Of a stretch of 64,000 bases of DNA, positions 10,125-20,959 are shown one piece after another. The position numbers were made by a program, and so were the translations under genes. The DNA lies in contig CM047806.1 of the NCBI GenBank assembly GCA_026214975.1, forward strand, positions 47,881,947 through 47,945,946. Direction: 5' to 3'. The stretch's first letter is position 1; the number at the start of each line of letters is the position of its first letter. Below the pieces are notes generated by a model. That model ran no database searches, was not told the origin of the DNA, and was given only the letters and a program-made list of their open reading frames with translations. The stretch is from Gentiana macrophylla. Taxonomy: Eukaryota; Streptophyta; Magnoliopsida; Gentianales; Gentianaceae.

Positions 10125-10553
10125 TTTCTTTTTTTCGGAAAGCCCCCCGGGGATTTTAATCCCCGATCGCCTGCTGATTTCAATCCGTTTTCTTTTTTAC
10201 AAAACTATGTCAATTCGCTTCGTGCTAATGGTGCTAATATCCAGTTTGTGCTTGATAGCCCTGGGTTGGAATCCGGATGTGAAATTTTAGGGTGGTCCAG
10301 TGTAAGTTTTGGACCACCAAGTCAGTACTTTGAAAGGAATACATTGATGAAAAGTTTTTACATCTAAATGCTCATTTTAAAATGTTGGATTACTATTGGT
10401 TTTGGTATACCTATTAGATTTACACAAAGACCAACATAAAATTTGTGAATCGAGATAGAGATTTTGGGATAGAGATTTTAAGATAATAAGCACTACATGT
10501 GTTACTTTCCTATTTCACCCCTTGTTAAAATCTACTATTTACTAATATGTTTT
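10125..10553. other. Upstream region of the F-box gene
   Basis: A CT-rich leader lies just upstream of the F-box start, with a small palindrome (GGGGATTTTAATCCCC, about 10150-10165). The rest shows no gene or repeat that I recognise. The promoter probably lies here. Confidence 0.4.
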
Positions 10554-10794
10554 TGTTATGTAAAATATAAATTGTGTGGATTATCTATTATTTAAATTCA
10601 TTTATTACATATTGGATTAACTCGAACTATTGTATCTACACTATAATTTCTATTATAAATACCTCATGGTGCCTATGAAATAATACACAACTTTTCCTTC
10701 TCTATGAGGCACCAGGGAAATAATACACAACTTTTCCTTCTCATTTCTACGTTAATTCATCTTTCTTTCTCTATCATTTATTAATTTCATAACA
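10554..10794 (+). repeat. 5' LTR of decayed copia element
   Basis: The segment starts TGTTATG and ends CATAACA. It matches 16769-16965 throughout apart from an extra internal duplication of about 40 bp around the word AATAATACACAACTTTTCCT (10680-10740). A TATA-like TATAAATAC box precedes it. Confidence 0.9.
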
Positions 10795-10807
10795 TGTTAT
10801 CAAAGAC
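10795..10807 (+). promoter_or_regulatory. Degenerate primer-binding site
   Basis: TGTTATCAAAGA directly follows the LTR and matches the iMet primer site TGGTATCAGAGC at 9 of 12 positions. Confidence 0.65.
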
Positions 10808-10824
10808 GGAGATTTCTCTGATGA

Positions 10825-11140
10825 AAGACTCCAACCAGATCTACCGAACTCTACCAATGGAGTATTCCAACCAGATCTACCAATGGAGTAATGGAGTATT
10901 GCAACCAGATCAACCGATGAAGTATTTCAAGCAGAGAACCAGATCTACCGATGGAGTATTCCAAGTCAGAGGTAAAATTTTATTGGATTAATCCATTATT
11001 AATCCTATAAGTGGTAAAATTTTATTTTTGCATTATTCTAGTTTATTTTAATGGCTAACATTATAAATTTTATTGGATTAATCTATTCTTAATACTATAT
11101 GAGGTAAAATTTTATTTTTGCATTATTCTAGTTTTTTTTT
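10825..11140 (+). repeat. Tandem repeats in copia leader
   Basis: Four to five drifting copies of a 25-30 bp unit (CCAGATCTACCGATGGAGTA) occupy 10830-10970. They are followed by two copies of a roughly 90-bp unit beginning GGTAAAATTTTAT (about 10971 and 11102). Confidence 0.8.
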
Positions 11141-11300
11141 AATGGCTAACATTATCAAACAATATTTCATACCCCTTAACATATCGGGGATAAATTATTT
11201 ATCATTTGCCATCAACGTTAAAATCATTTGGAACCTATCGGTTTTGATAGATAAATCAAGACAATTGAAAGGCCATGATATTTCTACGTCATCATCTTGA
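11141..11300 (+). pseudogene. Copia gag N-terminus
   Basis: The frame from 11142 reads MANIIKQYFIPLNISGINYL and continues for about 50 residues. It has the shape of plant copia gag starts (a short basic-hydrophobic start, then LDISG.NYL..W). It runs into a stop just after the block where an intact gag would continue. Confidence 0.6.
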
Positions 11301-11324
11301 TGAGAGATTGAAACATAATTATTG

Positions 11325-11480
11325 GTGAAAGATCCAAATGAGTTATGAATCCATATGAATTGTGGAACAAAATAACGGTGAAAGATCCGTATAAATTATG
11401 GATCCACATAAATTGTGGAACAATAATGGTGACAGATCCGTATGAATTGTGGATCCGTATTAATTGTGGAATCATTTAAA
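11325..11480 (+). repeat. About 55-bp tandem repeat, three copies
   Basis: The unit contains GGTGAAAGATCCGTATGAATT and AATTGTGGAACAA and is repeated three times with drift within the gag-equivalent region. Confidence 0.75.
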
Positions 11481-11694
11481 AAAATTGGTGATCCGTGGAA
11501 CCGTGACATGATTGGCTAAACCTGCGATTATAAATCTGTCATTAAATATAATTTAGCCATTTTAATAATTACATCGCTTTGTCTCAAAAAAAAAAATTTA
11601 CATACCAATTAAATTATGTGGTGAAAAAGTGACATATTAAGACATGCTAAAAAAAAAAAAAAAAAATTCACCTTTCATGTCTCGAATTTGCTCC

Positions 11695-11905
11695 TGCAGA
11701 AGCAATATCGAGGGGAAAAATTTATGAGATATTATGATCTCATCGCTTGTCCCAAATAGCGGGATGTTAATGAAAAATCATGAGTGCCACCCTATTGTGT
11801 GCAGCAGCAATATCGAGGGAAATTTTTTATGAGATATTATGATCTCATCGCATGTCCCAAATAGCGGGATGTTAATGAAAAATCATGAGTGCTACCCTAT
11901 TGTGT
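11695..11905 (+). repeat. 105-bp tandem duplication
   Basis: Two head-to-tail copies at 105-bp spacing share GCAATATCGAGGG, TATGATCTCATCGC and ATAGCGGGATGTTAATGAA. Confidence 0.9.
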
Positions 11906-12074
11906 GTGTCATCCATTCCCTGAAGTGAATGTGACACGATCTTCAAATTTTGGCCGGTCATCCATTTCCGGACGTGAATGTGACTCTTCAAATATTCATG
12001 GCAAGAAACGAAGTGATCCACCGAATTTGGACCATGATAATAGTGAAAATATTTGGATCATGATAATAATGAAA

Positions 12075-12145
12075 ATCTGTAGTGACAAATGCTACATATG
12101 TGAAACTGAAGGACATTGGTCCAATACATTGCCGTATGGCTAGGC
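12075..12145 (+). pseudogene. Damaged gag zinc knuckle
   Basis: The frame reads CYICETEGHWSNTLP. The first two cysteines and the histidine of a CCHC knuckle are present; the final cysteine is replaced. Confidence 0.6.
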
Positions 12146-12480
12146 CAAATGGGCATAGTTGCATCATAGATAAATAATTGATAAATACATTGTCGGCTAG
12201 GCCAAATAGGCATAGTTGCATCATAGAAATGTTCATCATAGAAAAGGCCAGATAGACCAGATAAATAATTGATAAATACATTGTCGGCTAGGCCAAATAG
12301 GCTAGATAGTGTCAGATAGGCGAGACAAATTTTCTTGATCATAAGAATTACAATGATTATTTGATTTTGATATGTCACCGATTTCACAACTATAAATTGT
12401 GGAATTTCTTGATCATAACAATTACAATATGATTTTGATATGTCACCGATTTCACAACCATAAATTGTAGATTCTTTTAA
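12145..12480 (+). repeat. Tandem repeat clusters (GGCTAGGCCAAAT and ATGTCACCGATTTC units)
   Basis: ATAAATACATTGTCGGCTAGG and GCATAGTTGCATCATAGA recur two to three times at 12130-12310. A separate 68-bp unit with TTTTGATATGTCACCGATTT is duplicated at 12363 and 12431. Confidence 0.8.
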
Positions 12481-12649
12481 TGACACGCTAATAACGCCGT
12501 TTGATGGCATCAATTGACCGTTTGATGGCATCGATTGATTATAATTGTTGGGTAATTTGTCAGGATGGCTTAATGTTAATTCAGTTTTGAATATACTACG
12601 TAATGTGGTGATTTTCATATATGAGTTTTGAATTTTCTACATAAAGTGG

Positions 12650-13500
12650 TGATTTTCATATATGATGGATGGTTATGAGTATGGGTATAAATTTTTTCCT
12701 GACATATTGCAACCTTGAACGAAGTGATAAAGGATAATGTAGGTTCATTTTTAAATGTTTTTATAATAATAGAATATAGATCTAATTGACGTATGATAAA
12801 ATTTCTTTTATTAAATTGTTCAACGTGAACTACTGATAAGGGTTATTATATGTTATACCGACTTTAAACATGCCACTATTTATTGTACATAATAGTTCAC
12901 GTTTTGGCCCTTCGATAAAAATAAGACATTTATTTTCATGATCGTTTTGGTTTACGGTTATGGCTAAAGAAAATGATTAAATGTGTTGGAATATTTTTCG
13001 ATGCCAATTTTCGTGAGCAGTTTGGTTTTGAAACACCTTTTGCATAAGTTTTTTTAGGAGTCACGTATTTAACATTAATAGAAATATCGTGTCTTTGAGA
13101 TTGCGGTTTTGTCAGGCTTCAAGTTATTCTTCGCTTCTCAATCTTGTTCACTTCATATATACGAGTGTATTGTCTGGCTGTTTTAAGTGAGGATATGTGA
13201 AGTGGACTTAATGGTTCTACATTTTGTTTGATTCCTTAGACGTCACTTCTCTGTTTGTTGTGCCGACAAACATTTTTTTCCCTCTTGTTAGAAAAGAAAG
13301 CATTTAACATGCTTATCACTTATTGATCTGCTAGCCACTTACTTGCCTTTCAGACATATTGTTGTAATAATAATAATACCTCCATAGCCAATTTGAAAAA
13401 TACATGATGTGGGAGTAAATCCTTTTTTGGCGGTAAAATTACTTTAATTAAGGGATGTAGCTATTGTTGACTTGGATTTGGGGGATACTTTGGTTTGTTT

Positions 13501-13536
<36 letters not shown>

Positions 13537-14800
13537 TAATTTTAACTTACTAATCAAACGAGTTTCATGCAAATAGTCTTTTGTGAAAAACTTTTCAAAG
13601 TTTTGTCATCAAATTAGACTTCTTATATCTAATTGTTTTGCTAAATCTTATGTGCCTTATAAAGCCCCAGCTATGCTATAGTCGGATTCGAGAAATCTTA
13701 TGAACAAGAAGGTCTCCTATTACGGTAAGAAATTGAGTAGAATATGTTGTTTCTAATGATGTAGATAATGATCCTGCTTTGCAAAATAACGTGTTAAAAG
13801 TTATGTTGAAACTAATTGTTCAGAAACTTAAGGATCGAATTCTATTAAAAAGAAAATTACTGCCATAGTATTTGAAACTAATTTGTGGATCAAATTTTGT
13901 TGAAAGTTGTTTTGCCTTTAATTTGGTAAGATGGTAAAATGTTTTGAGAAAAATATATTATATAATTTAAAACCTTATTAGTGTGCACAATGTTTTATTG
14001 TCGTCGTGAGTAATTGTCATTTGACTTTCATACCGTTGTTGATTGACCGATGAAAATGGTAAAAATGTATTAGCATGATTTTATTTACAAATGTAAATTC
14101 ATTAAATTTATGAATGTTTGTCTCTTCTTGAAGAAGAAATGAAAGTCATAAACTTGATTAATGGTGATGACAATGTGTGTCTAATCAATAGTGCGACAAC
14201 GCATCAGTGCGACAGCGCATGGTATACTGTGTAATAAAGAAATAAGCAAATGCAACATATGCAAGTGCTATATTAATAATGCTTCGAAAAAGCCATCGAA
14301 GCAAAGTTGTACGAAATAAAGCACTATGCATTTCTGAGTCTCGAAGAAATCACATTGACATAAATGAACATGAAGTTCATATCCGTATAGTCATGATTGA
14401 CACAAGTAATGCACACAGTGTTGACACGATTTATCAGATAAATTAAGGACTCTAAAAGAGTTTCTAGTAATAAGGATGTCTTGGAAGGACGTGTCCTATA
14501 ATAGCTATATAGCATATTAACATATATGACACAATAAGCATGGTCAACCTCACGAGGGAAGAAAACGAACATGAAGTTCATTATATTATGTTATTTAATC
14601 TAAAAGAATGTGAAAAATAATTTAAACGATTCTTGAAGAATCTGAAATCACATAGTGATATATTAAACGCATGAAACGCAAGAGAGATATTGTTTTCAAA
14701 AATCTCAATGAATGAGATATTTCATAAAACCACTATGTTTTAAATGTGTAAATCGTTTGAAGCGAATAAAAGAGCATCAAGATATAGCTCGGTGCAACAT
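12650..14800. other. Unrecognised interior of decayed copia
   Basis: This should correspond to protease and integrase if the element was once complete, but I could read no convincing domain on either strand. It holds a run of more than 30 T residues at about 13503-13535. Part may be unrelated inserted DNA. Confidence 0.45.
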
Positions 14801-16383
14801 GTTTGATAAAGATCGATTCTCGGCATTAGGGGGAGATAAAGAAAACCTCATGTTAGAATAAAATAATGCCAAGAAATTTTAACAACATAAACGATCTTCC
14901 ACGCATCAGTTTAACTGATCTGCGAAAATAATCTTACTTGTAGTAGCAAGTAATTTGTTAGATGCCTTAATTGAATAAAAAGAGTGACCATTTCTAATTG
15001 CACCAAAAGTATTATTGATAATATTTCTCTACGACAGAAGAATAGAAGACCGATCGGTGTAAAAGATGAAAATCCGCGGAAAATGAATTCATGTTAAGTC
15101 ACTCATGAAATCTCTTAAAAGAGATTCGTCTTGAAGACGAAAACCCCAGAACAAAATTGCACGTGCATCAAATGATTAAATATTAGGGTTGCGGAACAAC
15201 TAATCCATACATTGATAAGGAATTGGTTTATGCTAATATCAAATTAGCAATGAATTTTACGTGTGAAATTTATAATAAAATATTATAGTCATCGACGACA
15301 TATTTGCCTCTATAATTGCTATTATTATATCTGGATCTAGTACCTCAGTCATTAGCAGAGTGTCAGAAACACTCAGACTAGGTAAAAATGAAATAAGCAA
15401 TTGAGGTTGAGTTTGAATTGTAAATATTTGTTTGTTAATTATCAAATATATTCTCCCATTATAGACAATATTATGTTCCGCTAATTAATATATGTGGCAA
15501 TAACTTTGAGTTTTCATATGTCATGACCGCATATTTATGGGTCGTTAGACATTAATATTGATATGAAAATCCTTGGTGGATTTCGGAAACGAATTAATAT
15601 GACAATCGCAACATGCATACTATTAAGTTAAAAATATCGTTAACATTCATGTTGAATGTAATATGGCTATAGTATAGTCCTATTGAGGAAGGAATATATA
15701 AGTAACTCAAACTTAATGTCATGAATTTATATCACTACGGCATGTGATAGCGAAAATATATGCATGCAAATTGTGATTGTATTACTTTCCCCATTGTTTT
15801 TATAACTATAGTGATGATTGGGTTCCATGTGTTGCACGAATGAGTAGTGGACATGACAGTATTTAGTCCCTACATTCAATTATCTACATGAAGTCTAGAA
15901 GAGACGGATAAACAAAGTACGTTCTAGTAACAATCTAGAAGAATTGTTCACTAAGATCATTTCTAAATCTATATATTCTGGAGAAAAATGTGTATCGGTA
16001 TGCGTACATAAGGAAAATTGTTGTCGTAAGGGGGATCGACAACTTCAAAACTATTTTGAGCATTTGGTCTTAAAACCAGTGACTGTACTCCTTTTCTCTT
16101 TAACCAAGTTTTTCCCATGGGGTTTTCTTAGTTTAAGGTTTTTAACGAGGCAGTCAGTGCAACACATAAAAAACACATATGGTATGAACTATTTTCCTTG
16201 TATAGTTTTTTCCCACTGGATTTTTCTAACAAAGTTAATAGTACATGACATATATGTTATGCAACTCAGATCGACAAATTAATTTTGCCATATAATAGAC
16301 TTTGCAAGGAATGGGGAAATTGATGTGAAACAGATCCGATCAACCGACAACCTGACAGATTTATTTACCAAGACATTGCCGTC
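14800..16383 (+). pseudogene. Copia pol remnant
   Basis: Around 14815-15080 short frames resemble the conserved linker before reverse transcriptase. At 16319-16383 the frame DVKQIRSTDNLTDLFTKTLP is the usual end of a copia RNase H domain. Between them, stops and rearrangements hide the reverse transcriptase. Repeated intact-looking phrases near 16090 and 16670 suggest local duplication. Confidence 0.6.
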
Positions 16384-16550
16384 CATAGGCGGATCTACCT
16401 TGAGCATATGGGGGTCCACGGACCCTGCTAAAAATAAAAATACTCTACATTTTACCTATAGAAAAATATTTCGGACCCTGTGAAAAAAAATTATTTACTG
16501 TGTTAAATATTTACGGACCTCGCTGAAAAAAAATTCTGGGTCCGCCACTG
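16384..16550. mobile_element. Small hAT-type MITE in copia pol tail
   Basis: A 167-bp insertion starts CATAGGCGGATCTACC and ends GGGTCCGCCACTG (imperfect inverted ends). It is flanked by TTGCCGTC (16376-16383) and TTGCCGAC (16551-16558), an 8-bp duplication with one change. It interrupts the C-terminal codons of the old copia element, so it is younger than that element. Confidence 0.82.
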
Positions 16551-16768
16551 TTGCCGACTGTAACATTTGAGAGACTTGTGAAGAGCATTGTGATGCAACG
16601 TTTGAAAGACCTTAATTGATGCTTGGTTCAGGGGGAGCAAATAAACATAGATAAATATGTACTATTTTTCCTTAACTAAGATTTTTTCCCACTGGGTATT
16701 TTCTTAGTAAGGTTTTAATGAGACATATCATATCTGGTGTTAGTTGAATAATAGACATCCAATGGGAG

Positions 16769-16965
16769 TGTTATGTAAAAGATAAATTGTGTGGATTATC
16801 TATTATTTAAATTCATTTATTAGATATTAACTCGAACTATTGTATCTACACTGTAATTTCTACTATAAATACCCCATGATACCAGTGAAATAATACACAA
16901 CTTTTCCTTCTCCTTTCTACGTTATATTCATCTTTCTTTCTCTGTCATTTATTAGTTCCATAACA
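16769..16965 (+). repeat. 3' LTR of decayed copia element
   Basis: The 197-bp copy starts TGTTATG and ends CATAACA. It lacks the internal duplication seen in the 5' LTR. Confidence 0.9.
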
Positions 16966-17087
16966 ACTTTTTTAAGAAAATTATGGATTAGGACATTTTC
17001 AATTTTTTTTAATTAACAGTTAGTTCCATAACAATTTTTTTAAGAAAATTATGGATTAGGACATTTTTCATTTTTTTTAATTAACAG
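16952..17087 (+). repeat. 68-bp tandem duplication at the copia / TIR-element junction
   Basis: TTAGTTCCATAACAA plus the following TTAAGAAAATTATGGATTAG block is repeated at 68-bp spacing (16952 and 17020). The unit combines the last 14 bp of the copia LTR with the first part of the next element's terminal repeat, so the duplication arose after the two were joined. Confidence 0.88.
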
Positions 17088-17120
17088 TCCTAGTTAGTAT
17101 TTTTTATAGGCTGAATGACA
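17042..17120 (+). repeat. Left terminal inverted repeat of the large element
   Basis: It pairs with 22600-22680. A further GGAATAGGAC copy at about 17170 suggests subterminal repetition. Confidence 0.75.
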
Positions 17121-17939
17121 TAATTAAAATTAGGGGTAATGAGCCACAAGGACAAAAGTATTTCAAAAATTAAGGAATAGGACAGATTTTAAAAAATGTT
17201 GCATCAAGGACAAAATTGTAGTGAAAAATACCATTTTACCCTTATTATTAAGCAAGACTGAACGCATCTGACTTTTCACGCAAAAATTGTCGACAAATAT
17301 TTTCGGTTCACCGAGAGTTCGAAGAAGACTCAAAAATCATCGCATATTGGACGGATTTTCACAAGAAGGCAAAATTTATTGATGATTCGGAAGGATTAAT
17401 ACTCAAATCGATCTCAGATCAAAGTTGTACAATCTCAGGTAGGATTCCAATTGTGCGAAATTCATTTTAGAAAAATTAGGGTTCGAATTCAATTTTCCCC
17501 TCTTCCTTTCACCTGTTTAGGTAGGATTACAAGTGAATTAACTTGCTTTCGAAAATAGCGAAAACAAGATCCGAAGTAGTTGCGAAGCAAGGATCCGATC
17601 AACACATTGATAAGTAAGTACTAATTGGGACGAATTCAACGCTCTCTGTTTCCTATATTTAGTGGGATTTGAGATTTCTATCATTTTGATTGTTTTTCAG
17701 TGAATTGTTGATTTTTTTGGCTATTTTTTTGGTGTTGTGGTCCTGTTTCTGCTGCAGATGATGCTGGTGTCATATTGTACTTTGTATTCTTTTAATGAAG
17801 AAACTTTAGCCCACAACAGCCACAGGCCAGCATCAATTTGTGGACATGAACATCTTGCTGCAATGGATGATTTGTTTCTTGTAACGCTCGAAGATCGGTT
17901 AGTTCAGAGATAATCGAAAGCAAATATACTGGAGCAGGA

Positions 17940-18158
17940 ATGGATCAACGATCCGTTATCTTTGAGATTCCACAAATGAGATCATTTATATCTGATCAAA
18001 GATCAGTTGGATCTATGAGTCCTGATAGAAAACTCGTTTATGCAAATAATCTTGATCAAAGATCATTTTCTGTTGTTACCCCAGAAAGGTTGTTACCCCG
18101 GAAAGGATATTTTCATGTACTCAAATTGTTGACAAAAGCATGCTGCATTATCAAGTAA
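17940..18158 (+). CDS. Unidentified short ORF in the TIR element
   Basis: A 72-residue frame starts MDQRSVIFEIPQMRSF and repeats the word DQRS three times. Base composition is more gene-like than its surroundings, and candidate splice sites flank it (an AG before 17757, a GT near 18160). I do not recognise the family. It could be an exon of a captured host gene or of the element's own protein, or a chance frame. Confidence 0.3.
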   Translation: MDQRSVIFEIPQMRSFISDQRSVGSMSPDRKLVYANNLDQRSFSVVTPERLLPRKGYFHVLKLLTKACCIIK

Positions 18159-19544
18159 GAAGTTTAATGAAGGAATGGCCATCGTGTTTATTGAAGAACC
18201 TATTTTGCTGCAGTAGAATGCATGGCCTATATTTTTTTTTTCTGGTTTAAGCTGCAAATTTTTATTCACCATGAGTTCCATCTCCTTGGCATTTTGATTT
18301 AGTTTTGATCATTTAAAAAAAAAAGAAAGAACACTTGTGGTTATGTTGGATTTTATTGAACCCAAGATCTACAGAATGTTGGTGTCTGGTTCACTAGTTA
18401 AACATTAATGTAGCTCTTTGTCCTACCTTTGTCTCTCAATTTCTATGTTTTAGTTCCTAATAGTTTGATTCACTGAGAAAATTCACTAAGACGGACAATA
18501 TTGAATATTCATTCAAATTCACTTTAACATTCATTCACTGTTTACATTCAATCATGATGATGATGTTCAATTTTTTTATTACATCAAGTTTTGGTTGTTT
18601 GAATTCAACTAATTCCTCATGTATACTTTAGCAGGTTGTGCTTCAGCTTTACCCTGATTGCTTATTAGGGTCATGGTTAACTGTTTTCTAGCACTTATGT
18701 TCCAGAAATTTTAATTCACTGTGAATATTCACTATAGTGAATATTGAAAGTGTATGTATGTGAACGTCGTATTAACAGTACTAACCTTATATGTTTTCGA
18801 CATTGATCTTTTGCAGGTATGATCTATAAACGATAAAGATATTGATGATGATACAAATAATTCAAAGTCAGAAGTTTCAAAATGTGAAGTGATAAGGACA
18901 TCAGCTAAATAGAGTGATAAGGTGAAATTGGAGAGATAATGATTCGTTCAAATACAAAAAAAATGTGATTAGATGTGTGGTGCAGATAATAAGGCTATCA
19001 GGTGTTATGAATTCAAGTTCAAATTGTTAGGTTGAGATCATATTTATCTTTAAATTTGACTAGTTATTAACTAATGTTTAATAGTTTGTTTTTTTTTTTT
19101 TTTTTTGATTGGTTCCCTAGTACTATATATGGGACCAAGGTTGTACCAAGTAAAAAGACAAGAAAAACAATAAAGATCTCTGTTTCTTCCGGTTGCCTTC
19201 TTTCGATTCATTTGTTTTTTTTTTTGTTTATGATCAATACCGAAACAACATCACATACGTATTGGATGCATATGAGATCATAAGAAGATATTAACAAACA
19301 GTCACAAGACCCTTATGCAGGAAACACCTTTCAAAGTTTTGTTCAAAGCTATTGAAGAGAACATGATATGTTGCAACAAGCAAAATGACCAAGTGTTAGA
19401 CAACTTCATAACATCATACGTACCAGAAAAAAAGGGCATTTAGAGTTGAATTACCGGGGAAAAGGAAACAACTATTCTAATGAATGTTAACATATTTCAA
19501 TTATTCTATAACATCTTTTTTTGTGTATTGGTTCATTAGTACAA

Positions 19545-20560
19545 GTGTGACTTTTTTTTGAGGGGATACAAGTGTGACTTTTTACATAACTTCAATAAAT
19601 ACAATGCTACTGTCGAAAATTATTTTTGTTCGAAGTTCATTTTCAAAATTCATTGTTATTCAAAAAACACTTTTAATATTCACTAGTGAATTTCGACAGT
19701 AAATCTACTGAGGAGTGTTGTAACAATATCAAACCAAGTCCCAAAACATTTTGATGAAATTCTCATCACTTTTGATTGTTTGGCTGCAACAATTTTTCAC
19801 ATAACATATACTATGATAATGAACAGAATTCAACAAATACAAAAACACAAAACATCCAAAAAAAAATTGCATAAACAGCTCCTTAAAATCATAGTCCAGA
19901 AAACCCGATATAGGAGAAACTGAGTGATAGAGAAAGAGCGTGGGACTCCGTACATTGGAATAATCCTCTAAGAAACAAAAATTGGAGAGCTGCAACTCCA
20001 AAATCAAACAGTAAAAAAACTAGCAATGGGAAGCAAAAGATAAACAAACAAAAATACTCCCAAAAGCCTGATGTACAAAGAACAAACTCCAAATTGCATC
20101 CAATGACACTCAACTTATTCCTCCAATCCAAAACATGCCAATGACCCAAAGAGCAAGGCTGCTATATCCAAAATCAAGGTTGCAACTCGACAAAGAGCAA
20201 CAAACGCCAAGAAGACAATTCTTTTGAACCAAAAACCGGAAAGGATAAGATAGAAACAAACACAACACGCTTGCACTCTCCATTATAATTAAAAGTGCCT
20301 CTGGTGTCTAATAACTCTATCAAAGGTCCAAATTGCGCTTGAGCACAAATTGCAAAGACAAACATTTCTTTCAAAACTTCAAAAATGAAATGGAAAATAC
20401 CAAAGACCCAAAATACATCGCGAATCGGCAAGCAAAGCAATCAAAGAACATCAACATAGCATCTCGACACCATAAAAAAACATCACATCAAAAGAGAGCG
20501 AAGTGTCAAGCTAATTTAACCCCCAAACCAATTTAAAAGTGAAAGATACAATTTGTTTGC
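19545..20560. other. Unassigned interior of the TIR element
   Basis: No protein family is recognised. The minus strand has several overlapping open frames, 80-90 codons long and rich in Phe, Leu and Cys. Such frames arise easily in A-rich DNA, so I do not call them genes. Confidence 0.4.
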
Positions 20561-20561
20561 A

Positions 20562-20768
20562 CTATTCACCATGATGAAGAGTGCTTTCAGGATGGTCATA
20601 ATAATTTAATGTATTCTTAATACAGAAGGTGAAGATTGTCCGTCGAGAACTAGCAAGCTCAAAACCCCTTCCATATGTAAACAAATCAAGGCCTTGTGGT
20701 GTTTGACTTCTCCTGCAGATTGCAATTTTTGCCAAATGATCACCACCGAATTCCCTTCTCTCGTACAT
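20562..20768 (-). CDS. Unidentified exon-like ORF in the TIR element
   Basis: A 68-residue frame contains MYERREFGGDHLAKIAICRR and GLDLFTYGRGFELASSRR. It is preceded on the minus strand by an acceptor-like TAG at about 20782. The amino-acid mix is that of a real exon rather than of random AT-rich DNA, but I do not recognise the protein. It may be a captured host exon. Confidence 0.35.
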   Translation of the reverse strand: MYERREFGGDHLAKIAICRRSQTPQGLDLFTYGRGFELASSRRTIFTFCIKNTLNYYDHPESTLHHGE

Positions 20769-20959
20769 GTGAGCAACCTAAATGCCATGTCTAACGATCA
20801 ATTCTTGTAAAGAAGTATAAAGTTTAAACAATAAGCATGAGCCAAAATATGAAAATGTGTAGAATAGTAGACTATACTAAGCAATATCATCTACATCATA
20901 ACAAAAGTAAGTGAATCGTAGAAAATCAAGATACCATCTTCAAAACCTAAATAACAAAG

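Larger units (their letters stand above)
10554..16965 (+). mobile_element. Decayed Ty1/copia retrotransposon
   Basis: Two related LTRs (10554-10794 and 16769-16965) in the same orientation enclose about 6 kb. Recognisable copia landmarks in order are a primer-site-like sequence next to the left LTR, a gag start (11141-11300), a damaged zinc knuckle (about 12083-12135), integrase-to-RT linker words around 14815-15080 (for example a frame with LGGDKENLM) and a polyprotein tail (about 16319-16383). All are riddled with stops, so the element is old. No clean 5-bp target duplication was found (GTTTT left, ACTTT right). Confidence 0.8.

Noticed and set aside
13503..13535. Poly-T run as the tail of a reversed SINE or LINE
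   Set aside because: No SINE promoter boxes, no LINE coding and no flanking duplication were found. A simple homopolymer expansion is enough.
10554..16965. Target-site duplication for the decayed copia element
   Set aside because: The flanking 5-mers (GTTTT and ACTTT) do not match, and the right flank was altered by a 68-bp duplication.
19729..20440. Overlapping minus-strand frames rich in Phe, Leu and Cys as membrane protein genes
   Set aside because: They are short, overlap in different frames, show no domain, and are what A-rich plus-strand DNA yields by chance.
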